A program made the position numbers and the translations under genes. Positions 32,970-43,264 of a stretch of DNA of 64,000 bases are shown here, one piece after another. Position 1 is the stretch's first letter; each line of letters begins with the position of its first letter. Origin of the DNA: Marinicella algicola (GTDB lineage: Bacteria > Pseudomonadota > Gammaproteobacteria > Xanthomonadales > Marinicellaceae); contig NZ_JAQOMR010000001.1 of assembly GCF_028401385.1 (NCBI RefSeq), positions 2,544,501 through 2,608,500 on the forward strand, written 5' to 3'. The notes under the pieces were generated by a model, which worked only from the letters and a program-made list of their open reading frames with translations, did no database searches and was not told the DNA's origin.

Positions 32970-35724
32970 TTACCTTACACGCATGATCGAGAGCAAGTCG
33001 TCTGCCGCCTCGTTGCCGGCGCTGGCTGCGGCCTGAAGCCATAGCCTGGCCTTGTCAGGCGACGGCTCCATGCCAAGGCCAAACGCATAGGCCTGAGCAA
33101 GAATCAGCATCGCGGCCGGATCGCCTGCCGTCGCCGCTTTGTTGAGCCATCGCGCCGCCTCCGCAAGCTCGTCGTCCGTCGCAGCCCCGGCGCTGATCAT
33201 CTTGGCCAGTTCGCGCATGGCAACCGGATCTCCAGCCGCTGCCGCCTCGCCATAGGCTGCCTTGAGGTCAAATTCCACAAGAACCCGGGTGGCGACGGCT
33301 TCCGGTGCATTCCCCACCTTGCTCGCAATACTGTAAAGTTCGGACGGACCTGCGCGGCGAAGTTCGCCGAGCAGCAGCTCTTCGTGCAGCGTTTCATCAT
33401 AAAACGGTCCATCCCCGCTCGCATACCAGTCGAGCAATCTGCGCGATGCGGGTTGATATCCCTGACGGTGGGCGGCAACAAAGAGCTGGAAAGCAGCTTC
33501 GCGGTCTTCGAGCGAACCCAGCGCCATGTGAATGTCGGCCAACTTGACCTGCTGCCAGCCCTGCTCGGGCGAAAGTGCAAGCGCCACATCGAGCGCCGCA
33601 GCGGCATCCTCCGGCCTACCGGCCTTAAATGCGAACTCGGCCTTGCGGGCAAGCGCATTGAGATCGCAGGGCATGACCGCATTTGCCCGCTGGTAGTAGA
33701 ATTGCGCGGCGGCGGCGTCCGGCGCGCGCGCGGCCGCAAACAGCAGAGCCTCAAAATCACCGAGTCGCCCAATCTCGTCCAACATTTCCGGGGATGGCTG
33801 ATAATTGTTTCGGCCTGCCGCCCTGTAACCGTCGTCAAGGCGCCAGAGACTGGCCCCTTCACTGCGCCGCCGACCTCCTCAATCAGCGCTGAAGCTGTGT
33901 CGAGAGACGCATCGTCTTCGCCAGGGTCGGCAAGATAAATTTCGGCAAGCGCGGTCATAGCATCCGGATCGCCACTTTGAGCAAGAGACTGTAGCTCGCC
34001 AAAGACCATATCGCGGCCGTCCTTATCGGGTGCAGCGGCGTAGGCAGCTTGAAGGACCGATGCGACACCTGCGGTTTTTCCGGTCATTGTGGTCCGCCAC
34101 CGCGTCACAATATCCTCAAACCGGTCCGGCCTCAGGCCAGTCAGAATCGCGATCACACGACCCGCCGCCTGGCCGCTGCCTGCAAGGGCGTCGTTCTGCA
34201 GGCGTGCAAACGCTGGCGCGATAACCGTGTCCCCCAGATCATCCGGCCCGACATGATCAGGCAGAGACGGAAGGTTGTCCGGATCAAGCGATTGCCAGTC
34301 TTCCCACAGGCTAACCTCGGGTCCTTCCGGCGCACGGCAGAGCAGCGCATTTCTGAGATCACCGAGCGCAACCGATTTGCCGTGCCGCGAGACCAGCGTT
34401 TCAAGCAGTTCGATTGCATCCCTGCGGCTTTCCTCATCGCCTCGGCGGAGATCGATGCGGGCGAGCTCGAGCATGCCTTCCGTGTCGTCCCGTTCGGTGG
34501 CAGCCTTGAACAGGCCTTCGAGGGCAGCTTCCTGGGCCCAGAGCCCGCCTTCCTGCTGCAAAAGCGTGCCAAGCCGTGAAAAGGCCCAACCCGGTGCGTC
34601 GGGGAACCGGGCGAGGGCGACCAGCCGCTGGCGGTATTTCGCATCATCGTCATCCGTCCGGATACCGAGCTTTTCCTGTAACCTCACCCCTGCGGCAAGG
34701 CCGTCCTGGTTGCCGGCTTCAGCGAGTTCATCGTAAATTCGCATCGCCGACACCGGATCGGCGGGAAGAATATTCCCGTCTTCGTAGAGACGCCCCATCG
34801 CAAGCTTTGCGTCCACATTTCCGGCGTCATAGGCCTGGGTCAGGTAACGCAGGAGCAACGTATCATCCCGCTTGATCTCATCGCCGGCCAGATGGTAGCG
34901 CGCAGCCTTCCAGGCCGCGTCGGCATCGCCCAGTTCGGCGGCAAAACGATACCACAGCTCGGCAATTGCGTGGTCCTGTGCGATCGCATCGCCGGTTTCG
35001 AATGCCCGGGCGATCCGCTGCACGCGGACGCATATGCTGCTGTCGAGATTGCCGAGCAAAGTCGAAAAACCGAGTGTAAAGGCCAGTTCGGGGTCATTTC
35101 CCAACCGGGCACAACCGTGCCGCTTGCGGTGAGTTCGGCAAGATCAAGCACGGCATTCGGATTGCCGTTATAGGCCGCCTGCAGTTTGTGCTGCAGCCCC
35201 TTCTGCTGATTTTCGGCAACGGCCCTGCCGTCCAGATAAAGATCGGCAAGGAAATTGACAACGGCAGGCGACGCCGCCGGGCCGATCGCCTCCAGTTCGG
35301 CAACGAAGCCGGTTTCGCGCAGGTCCGCAAAACGTTCGGCCGCCACATAAAGCGAAATCATATCCAGCAGATAAGCGGCCCGGCTATAATAAGGGTCGGA
35401 CTCTACCCTCAGATTGTAGGCGTTCTTGATCGTGTCGAAAAAGGCGACGGCATCAACCCTGCGCAGGCGTGCCAACTCATTGTCGAGCGCGCGATAATCC
35501 ATGCCGGGCGGTAAACGCTGCCCGTCCCAGGCGGACCATTGAAGCCGCAGCAGATCGTCTGACTTTCGCTCCTCACAAACCCTTGCCGCCTCGATATCCG
35601 GCGGCCTGAAATCGATAACCGGCTTTTCCGCCCACACTGGCACCGAGCCTGCAGCAAGCACAAGCGCAGCAAGTCCTGCGCGCCGCAGTCCGGCCATGGC
35701 GATCGCTGTGCGAGCACCCTTCAT
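32970..35724 (-). CDS. Large periplasmic Sel1-repeat protein of the alginate-type operon
   Basis: A 918-residue secreted protein (signal peptide residues 1-32, ending SVPVWA, no lipobox) built almost entirely of Sel1/TPR-like helical repeats such as NPNAVLDLAELTASG, NVDAKLAMGRLYEDGN, DPDAMTALAEIYLADPG and DPAAMLILAQAYAFGLG. Two single-base losses at about 33785-33787 and 35095-35106 break the frame. The start overlaps the algX stop (ATGA). By position and architecture it resembles AlgK, the scaffold that supports the outer-membrane porin, but is about twice as long. Function as an export scaffold is inferred. Confidence 0.75.
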
Positions 35725-36769
35725 TGTTCTGCTCCGATTGGAGAGCAGCCTGCGGCATCGTCCGCACACTCGCCCGCTGCATAAGCGGAGAGCGTTTCCC
35801 AGGGCCGCGGCCCGAAACGTGCCAAATTACTTCCGGCCGGCACCTCCCAGACAAGAAACAACGGTGGATTTTCCTGAAAATCCTGCGATGCCAGATAGGT
35901 CATCATCGACTGGAACGGATAATCATCAACATCAGCGCGGTTCTCGACCTGCAAACCGGCATACTGCTTCAAGAAACCGTCGAAATGGCTCTGCCCGTCC
36001 GCCGAGTATTTTGACCCGACCAGCACCGCCGGCGGCGGCGCATCCGCGCCGAGCACGTTGAAGGGACGATCGGCGGCGAAGGCTTCCTCACCTGTGGTTT
36101 CGAATGTCGCGTCAACAACAGGAGGCAAGGGGTTGGCGCAATGCGCCTGGAGCGCTGTTCGCAAATCGGACGGACGCGTCATGTCGTCCTTCCGAATCGT
36201 GCTGAAACGCATCAGATTGGCCTTGCGATAGGCAGGCATCGACTTGATCTCTTTGGCAACCGCCTGTGCCGCGAGACGCGCGCCCTCCGCAGTCCAGAGC
36301 GGGTCCGCCTTTTGAAACAACACCATCTCCGCATCGGCGTTCTGAAACGCCTCCAGCAGATCGACCGTGACCACATTGGCATCACCAAGACGCGAAACAG
36401 CATCCTCGTAGATCGTCGCGTTCACGACCTCCTGATAGCCGTAAAGCCAGGCCGAGGGCGGCACCGCCTTTGGCATGGACTGGCTCCGACTCGGGATCGG
36501 AACATAGACAAGCACGGTCCCGCGTTTGCGCAGGCGCTTGGCCAGATCGCTGATGCTCTCGACCAGGGCCGGATCCGCAGCCGGCTGCATGGCAATGTCG
36601 TCCTTCACGGTGAAGAAAAACCGTCCGGACCTTCGAGAGCTGCCGGATCTGCTGTCTCGAGACCGGTGCAGCCATATTGCGAAGATGGCTCCTGAGCCAT
36701 AGCCCCGCCGGATGCTGCCAGAGCCACGAGCACGGCAGTGCCCCGCGCCAGAAAAGCGGCCTTATTCAT
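35721..36769 (-). CDS. algX: AlgX/AlgJ-like SGNH protein lacking the catalytic His
   Basis: Periplasmic protein of the alginate O-acetyltransferase family. A signal peptide covers residues 1-25 (ends GGAMA). The family start EGPDGFFF, VYVPIPSRSQSMPK, VDLLEAFQ and VLVGSKYSADGQSHFDGF with the nucleophile Ser are visible. The D-x-H motif (DxHWT in active members) reads DPLWTAEGA, so the catalytic His is replaced by Leu. One T is missing (A-run 36616-36620); repaired length is 349 residues, shorter than P. aeruginosa AlgX (about 474), so the C-terminal carbohydrate-binding module appears absent. Probably structural here; no algI, algJ or algF is seen. Confidence 0.75.
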
Positions 36770-37571
36770 CAGTCTCCTCCATTTCCGCCAAGCCCTCTGG
36801 ATATGAGCGCAACAGGTTCTCCGCCGCCGTCCGCACACCAAGGCCCGAGCTCTCTCGCGCAATCGCCAGATACTGACGTAGCGCCCGGACTTCATCAGGA
36901 TTAAGCGGTGCATGCGACGCAACACTCAGAGCCGCCTGCAATGCCATTTCGGCGTCTTTGGTGCTGACTGCCCCAGACCGAAGCAGCGCTTCGGCCATAT
37001 CGGGCCGAAAGCCGAAGGGCCGCCCCTGCATATAGAGCCTCGTCAGTGCATTCACCGCCGCCCTGTTGCCAGCCTGAGCCTGCAGCAGAAGCGATCTTTC
37101 GATATTGCCGAGCTGCGCCGGAGCGATCTCTGTCTTCTCGTCGGAAAGAATGGTGACGAGATGCGACACCGCATAGGTGCGGCCGGTCGCAACCGCGACC
37201 CCGTAGTAAAATGCCGCATCGGCCTGATACGCCGGTTCCGGGTTTTCCGCCAGCCGTTCAGCCAGCTTGTATGCTGCAAGCCCGTCACCGGTATTGGCCA
37301 GAAGCCTGAGTTCATCCGCCGAGACCGGCGCCCCTGCGACGATCTTGGCCCGGATTGCCTTCAGTCGCGGCCGATTGTCATATCGAGAGGCGACATGGAC
37401 GACAGGCCCCAAACCGCCCGGCATTGCAGCAACACCCTGACCGAACGCGCCGGAGAAAGCTGCAGCAGAGCCCGGCAACATCAGAAAACCGACGACAGCG
37501 AACGTCACTGCAGGCCCTGATTCAAACCGGCGGAACGCCAGGCTGCGTATGCATGGGCGATGCCAGACCAC
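36762..37571 (-). CDS. Small Sel1-repeat protein of the alginate-type operon (AlgK-like)
   Basis: A 269-residue exported protein with a hydrophobic N-terminus (VTFAVVGFLMLPGSAAAF) and Sel1-type repeats (GLAAYKLAERLAENPEPAYQ, NRAAVNALTRLYMQG). A GTG at 37571, one base after the algG stop and preceded by AGGGGG, is the likely start; an upstream ATG lies inside algG. The stop overlaps the algX ATG. Sel1 proteins in alginate operons (AlgK) scaffold the export complex. Which of the two Sel1 proteins is the AlgK equivalent cannot be decided from sequence alone. Confidence 0.65.
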   Translation of the reverse strand: MVWHRPCIRSLAFRRFESGPAVTFAVVGFLMLPGSAAAFSGAFGQGVAAMPGGLGPVVHVASRYDNRPRLKAIRAKIVAGAPVSADELRLLANTGDGLAAYKLAERLAENPEPAYQADAAFYYGVAVATGRTYAVSHLVTILSDEKTEIAPAQLGNIERSLLLQAQAGNRAAVNALTRLYMQGRPFGFRPDMAEALLRSGAVSTKDAEMALQAALSVASHAPLNPDEVRALRQYLAIARESSGLGVRTAAENLLRSYPEGLAEMEETDE

Positions 37572-37572
37572 C

Positions 37573-39164
37573 TCAATCCCCCTCTGCAAAGGCACATCCG
37601 GGCATATCCACAAGCCGGAACATGCCCGTACTGCTGCCCTTGAAAATCAAGGGTGCGCCGCCACGCGCCGAAGAGACTTCAAACGCGGCACCCTGCTCCT
37701 TCTCATGGCTGCGCCGCCAGCCGAGATAGCGGGGCGTTTCATATTGCAACGCGCCGGAAAACAGGACAGGAAGCTGATCCGAAAAATCGTTATCGATCAA
37801 CCGGAGTGTTGCGAACCGCTCAGCCGAAAGGCCTGCATTGTTTGCAATGAACCGGTTTCGCGCGATTTCGGCGACATCCGTCGGCGAAATACTGTCGTTT
37901 AGGGAAATGCCCGCCCCTGATTGCGCACGAGCAGATTGCCGGCAATCCGGGTCCCCATGCTCTGCTCCACCAGAATGCCGTCCTTGCGGTTGCGCAGGAT
38001 ACCGTTTCCCCGGATATCGATACACGCGCCACCGGCAATCCAGATGCCCTGATCCGCATTGGCAAGGAAGATGTTGTCGCGGATCGTAAGGTGACCAACA
38101 CCGTCCCTGCCAAGAAAGCCGCGCGCGCCACTCTGCGCCACGATATTCCCGGAAACGTCCATATCCGTGCTGGCGATTGCCAGCAGTCCGTGCAGGCCGC
38201 TTAAGACAATAACGTTGTCGCGGATGATGCCATTCTTCAGGCGCTCCAGCCTGAGGCCAATCCCGCGCGCACCGTCAATCAGGTTCCGTTCGAAGGTGAA
38301 ATCATCGATACCGGTCACTTCTACCGAGCGGACATTGTCAAACACACTGTCGCGAACAATTCCGGTGCTCTTGTCCGATGCGAACATACTGGCGCCGAAG
38401 CTTACCCCGCTCATCAGCGGGCGGCTGTCAAAACCGAGATTGGAAAAACGACTTCCGGCAATAGCAGCATGACCACCGCGTGCGGTGAGGATGAACGGGT
38501 GAAAATCGCCAACCCTGGGATTGGCAGATGAACCCGCGACTGATGCGTCCGCTATCGTCAGTTCACCGGTATTGATGATGAAAGCCCCCAGCTCCGTCGC
38601 CATTTCGAGGTCGTCATCGGGCATGATGGAAAGCATTGCATTTTCCGCAATCACCAACGGAATTCTCAGCGTAAACCGACCGTTGGAACCGGATAAAAGG
38701 TCCTGCCAGCCGCGTTCGACCAGCGCCCCTGATACCGTTTCGAGCGTCGCGGTGCCTGATTGCAGAACAAGCACCTCTCCGCCCCACGGAGAAGACGCCT
38801 CAAGAAGCTCCCGATGCCCCTGACTGCCGGTCTCAAGCGCCAGGTCCAACAGGATCGGCCCCAGAAGCGCCCTGGAAAGCGTGACCGGTAATCGTTCCGC
38901 CTCCGATGAAGCGACAGCACCCGGTGTTTGCTGCCCGTCTCCGGTGTTCAGCGGCGTTTCGTCGGGATGTAAAAGCCTTCCGGCGGCCGCAAGCGAGGCG
39001 TCGATATCTTTCGTGTTCAGCGTTTCCGTCAAAGCGGTCACGTTGCTGTTGATCTCATCGAGGCCGTGACGGTCGAAAGCGCGTGCGGCAGGTGTGATCG
39101 CGAATGCTGACAACAACAGCAGCGTCAGCGCACAAAGCTTCAAACGGCTTTCGATCCCGCTCAT
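37573..39164 (-). CDS. algG: AlgG-like right-handed beta-helix protein without a visible DPHD motif
   Basis: Periplasmic protein modelled on mannuronan C5-epimerase, which converts mannuronate to guluronate and protects polymer in transit. Signal peptide residues 1-29 (TLLLLSAFAITPAARA). A long parallel beta-helix region is clear from repeats such as GIVRDSVFDNVRS, GIIRDNVIVLSGLHG, HLTIRDNIFLANADQGIW and GTRIAGNLLVRN. The DPHD active-site motif of AlgG is not found in the corresponding coils. One G is missing (C-run 37914-37917); repaired length is 530 residues, family-like. Overlaps the algA stop at its start. Epimerase activity is uncertain. Confidence 0.72.
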
Positions 39165-40589
39165 TTCACCTCCGCAGCCGAGACCAGGCGAGGCATGGCC
39201 TGAGAGCGCGTCTGCAAGGAAACGAGCGGAGCGGTATCGTTGCGTACTTCAATCAGCCGTGACGGCAGGTCCGCACAATTGCGCAGCACGCAGGTGCTAC
39301 CGGCAGCAATCCTGATTGTATCCCCGGCGATTTCCGGGCAATATCGCCCCCGCGTTCACACTGAACAAGACCGCATCCCACCGTCAGCATGCGGTTTTCA
39401 GCCTCGATCGGCGGCAGCGTGACCGCAGCCCCAACTGCAATATCGATCTCGGAAACCCGATACCCTTTTCCGGACGAAAGCGGCGTTTCGGCGGCTTGTC
39501 TTGGAGGCTCGGAATGGACGTGCTCCTCACGTGTGCGCTGCTCCAGCATCTCCAGCACCCGCCTGACATCCTGAGTCCTGTCGAGAGAGGCCACCAGAAG
39601 CGCATCATCGGTGTCGACAATCGCCAGATTTTCGACGCCGACGGTGGCGATCAACCGTCCGGAGGCAGCACGGACATAGGCCTGGTGGGTATCGATCGGC
39701 ACGACATCGCCGGTGAACACGTTGCCGTCATCATCCTTTGCGCCGATCTCGAAAAGCGAGCGCCAACTGCCGACGTCGCTCCAGGAAATCGATGCCGGCG
39801 CCAGCAGCACCTTGTCACTGTTTTCAAACACCACGCTTTCGGTCGCGGCCGCTTTCGCACTGCCGAACGGCCGATCGGCGAGCAGTGTCCGGCCGGTCTG
39901 GCGATCTGCCAGCGCCAGGGCCTCGCTGACCGCCTCGACCGTCTGCGGGTCGAGCCTGCGGTATTCGTCGATCAGTATATCCGCACGAAAAGACTGACAC
40001 CCGAGGCCCAATAGGCATTGCCTGAGGCCAGCAACTCTTCGGCCACAGACCGGGCGGGTTTCTCGATGAAGTGGGAGACGTTGCGCGCGCCTGGATAGAC
40101 AGCGTTGGCACCGCTGTCGATGATATAACCGTAGCCGACCTCGGGATAACCGGGCTCTATGCCGAAAAGCACGATCCTGCCGTCTTGAGCCGGTTTCAGC
40201 ATGTCCAGTATCACGCTGCTGAAGTCACCCTCGATCAGGTGATCGGACGGCAGCACCGCCATCACCGCCTCGGGATCGTGCGCGTTGACCGCAAGCGCAG
40301 CCGCCAGGACTGCCGGCCCGGTCCGGCGGGCTGTGCGTTCGATGATCAGTTCTGCATCGCGGCCGATCGCGTTCAGCTGCGCCCGCACCAGCGTCTCATA
40401 GCGTTCACCGACGCTAACATAGGGACGGCGAAATCCTTCACCGCTGTGGCGTTCGACTGTCGCCTGAAAGAAGCTCAGCGAACTGCCACCATCCACACGG
40501 TGGAACTGCTTCGGCGTATCGAGGCGTGAAAGCGGCCAGAGCCGCATGCCCACACCGCCACACATAACGAGAGGATAGATCGCGCTCAT
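39161..40589 (-). CDS. algA: Mannose-1-phosphate guanylyltransferase with degenerate isomerase domain (AlgA-like)
   Basis: Makes GDP-mannose, the precursor that AlgD oxidises. The nucleotidyltransferase part is complete: MCGGVGMRLWPLSRLDTPKQF, VLPSDHLI, FIEKPA, and WSDVGSWRSLFE. The C-terminal cupin normally carrying phosphomannose isomerase activity lacks the usual His-rich metal motif (where HHHRAEHW is expected the region reads IEAENRMLTV), so this half is probably inactive. Two single-base losses, at about 39334 and in the A-run 39988-39991; repaired length is 476 residues. Start overlaps the alg44 stop and end overlaps the algG start. Confidence 0.85.
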
Positions 40590-41780
40590 TGCAGCGTCTC
40601 CACCCGTGAACCAGCATAGGCATTGCCGATCAGAGGCCAGTCGTGCGCCCTCTCCGACAGGGATTTAGGCCGATCGAATTTCGGGATCATCGCCCGTATA
40701 CTGTCGAGCAGGTTAGCATAAGGCTTGCTGGTGACCGTCAGCGCGACGGTTTTGCCGATATCACCTGCCCGCAGGGCGTCGCCGGCCGACGTAAAGCTGA
40801 CAATGCTGCGCGAACCAGAACCACTCTCTTCAGCCTTTACGTCCTTTACCGTCAGGGAAGCTTCTGACCAGTCGGGAGGGTGGCCACCGCTTCGGCGCCG
40901 AACAGCAGCATCTTCGAGAGGCCATCCGGCATGACCGCCTTTATGGTCGGCCCCGCATCGCCTGTGTTGACATAGGCAATCGGTGTGCCCGGAAGCACTG
41001 TGGCGCCTACGGTCCCGTTTTCCGTCAGCATGATGTCGCAATTGCAGGGATTGGAGAAGTTCAACACGCCGCCGCGCGCTGATTGCAGCGAGAACACCAC
41101 GCCCCTTCCACGGCCTCGGCATCGACATAGGCGATCTGCCCGGCCTCCGGTGCTGTCAGCGGCAATCCCGCCGGTGTGACGGTTGCAAGCCCCGGCACGC
41201 TGTGAACGAATATGTGATTGTGGATTGTGTAAAGCGTCAGCCCTATCAGGCCCAACGTCAGCGCTGTCACGGATAGGAGACCGACAAACTTGCGCACCCT
41301 TTCGCGGGCACTGGCGGGCTCCGGTGCCTCCGCCGGGCTGGTCTTTTTCTTGTATTCCGGCGGAATGCGCAGCACATCGTTGATCTGAACGAGATCGCCT
41401 GCCAGATAAGCGTTCATCATGTAACGAAGATGCGCCAGATGGGGGCCGGTCGGGTCCAGGAAAACCAGCTTGTAGGCACCGCTGCGGCGATATTCCAGAT
41501 CGGCGCGCACCTCGATAGGCAACATGATCGAGTATCCGTCAAACTGAAAACTGAAACGTGCGATAACGTTGCGACCGGCGAGATCGGCACCGCTCCAGCC
41601 ACCGACATAAGCGGCAACCAGCGATATGCCGACGCCCTCCAGTTCCCTGCCATCGACAAAAACCGAAAACGGCATCCAGATAGAGGGGTGATCGCTCTCG
41701 TGACCGCTATCGGGCAGATCGGGCGACAACCTGATTTCCTGCCCGTTTCCTGCATTCTCAGTGCGGTTTTCCTCAAGCAT
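40586..41780 (-). CDS. alg44: Alg44-like alginate polymerase co-subunit
   Basis: Partner of the Alg8 glycosyltransferase. Order of parts: N-terminal PilZ-like cytoplasmic domain (residues 30-130), a membrane helix near residues 160-182 (VGLLSVTALTLGLIGLTLY), and a periplasmic membrane-fusion-type domain (TVTPAGLPLTAPEAGQIAYV onward). The c-di-GMP-binding RxxxR of PilZ is not seen and the DxSxxG site is degenerate (GISLVAAYVGG). Two bases are missing, at 40855-40857 and 41102-41105; repaired length is 398 residues. GGAG lies eight bases before the ATG. Translationally coupled to algA. Confidence 0.8.
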
Positions 41781-41790
41781 TGCCAAGCTC

Positions 41791-43256
41791 CTAAGCGCCC
41801 GAAATATCAACGAGCCAGATCATGCCAAGCAACAGCCAGCCTGCGGCGAGGGCATGAAGATAAAACGAAAAACGGTCAGAGGCCAGTATACCTCTTTTGA
41901 CCGAGACTTTGGTCACGGCACTCTGGCGGGTCCATTTTTGACGGTCGAGCCGGAACAATACGTAGGTCTTGACCATAGCGCCCAATAGCTGACCGAAATA
42001 GAGCAGAAACGGATAGGTGATCGGAAACCGGCTTGCCCGGAAAGTCGAGAGCAGTGCGCAGGTCACGTAACGCGACAGCATCACCCAGGACAGATAGAAT
42101 AGCAGGACATACGGATTGAACACCACTGCCGCCAGCAACATGCCGCATGGACCGGCAAGCGACGTCCACATGGACATGCGCTGATCGAGGATCGACCACC
42201 AGGTGAAATAGCCAATCCTGCTTGCCGGAAGGGCCAGGGCACGGTTGCTTGTGCGTAGAGTGTTGCCGAACCAGCGCCGCATCAGCACAACCGCGGAACC
42301 GACAAAGCTCTCTTTCGGCTGGGTCTCGACCGAAACCGTCTTGACGTCGGGCAGATAACCCATCTTGTAGCCGCGCTTCAAAAGCCAGTACCAGGTCGAC
42401 TTGTCGTCACCGGTCAGAAAGTTGATGCGGCCGAACCGCCAGTGGTCGATGAAGTCGTGCTGGATGCTCTCAATGAAGGCAGGGTCGCTGGCAAGGTCTC
42501 CGCGAAAGGCCGACATGCGGCCCGTCAACGTCAGCACTCGCTCGCTCAAGCCCATGGAGGACATCATCATCTGACGCTGCGCAAAACGCAGCGCAAACCA
42601 GTCCTTGAAGGCCCGCCCTCCGGACGCTTCCGAGACTTCATCCGTCGTTACCGCACCCATGGTCGGATCAGTGAAGAACGGGGCGACCCGCGCCACGACA
42701 TCCCCGGCACGCGGGTGTCGCCATCCACCAGTAAAATGACATCCTGACGGCCGGGACTGAGGCGTGAAATCGTGCGCAGGGATGTCGCCAGAGCGTCGCG
42801 CTTTCCGGTCCCGGCGATCCGGTCGAAGGCAAGACTGACAAGGCCGGACCGACTCGCATCCGAGAGCGAGAAAATCGTCTTGATCAGCCGGACATCGCTG
42901 GCGTCGACAACGGAGGCAACAATCGTTGCACCGCCTTCCGAGCGCGCGGCGGCATCAAAGATCGAACGGTAGACCGGTCCGGTAATCAACGGATCGATCT
43001 TGTATGTGGTCACCAGAAAGAAAGCATGCGCTCGCCATTTCTGTTCCCGGTAACGCGCTTCGGCGGCCTTGCGACGACGCGGAAAGACAAGGCCAAGATA
43101 GATCTTCGCACGGGTAAAATTGATAAGCGCCCAGGAATAGCGCCAGATACCCAATGTACCAATGGTCAGAGCCAGTCCGGTGGACTGGCCCAGAACCTCG
43201 GGTGCCGCAAACAGCCCGATATTCAAACACACAAGCAGGTACAGAAGGTGATACAA
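41791..43256 (-). CDS. alg8: Alg8-like mannuronan synthase (GT2)
   Basis: Inner-membrane glycosyltransferase that polymerises GDP-mannuronate and moves the chain into the periplasm. An N-terminal membrane segment (HLLYLLVCLNIGLFA) is followed by the cytoplasmic GT2 domain with VASVVDASD, ILLVDGDTRVPG (DGD metal site), FALRFAQRQMMMS (substrate/acceptor region), and LTGDDKSTWYWLLKRG (TGDD general-base region); multiple C-terminal helices complete it. One G is missing at 42702-42705; repaired length is 488 residues, as in Pseudomonas Alg8. The start is TTG at 43256 with AGGAAAG close upstream, eight bases after algD. Confidence 0.87.
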
Positions 43257-43264
43257 TGTCTTTC

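Noticed and set aside
36762..37613. ATG at 37611-37613 as start of the small Sel1 protein
   Set aside because: It lies inside the algG coding sequence; GTG at 37571 with AGGGGG upstream directly follows the algG stop.
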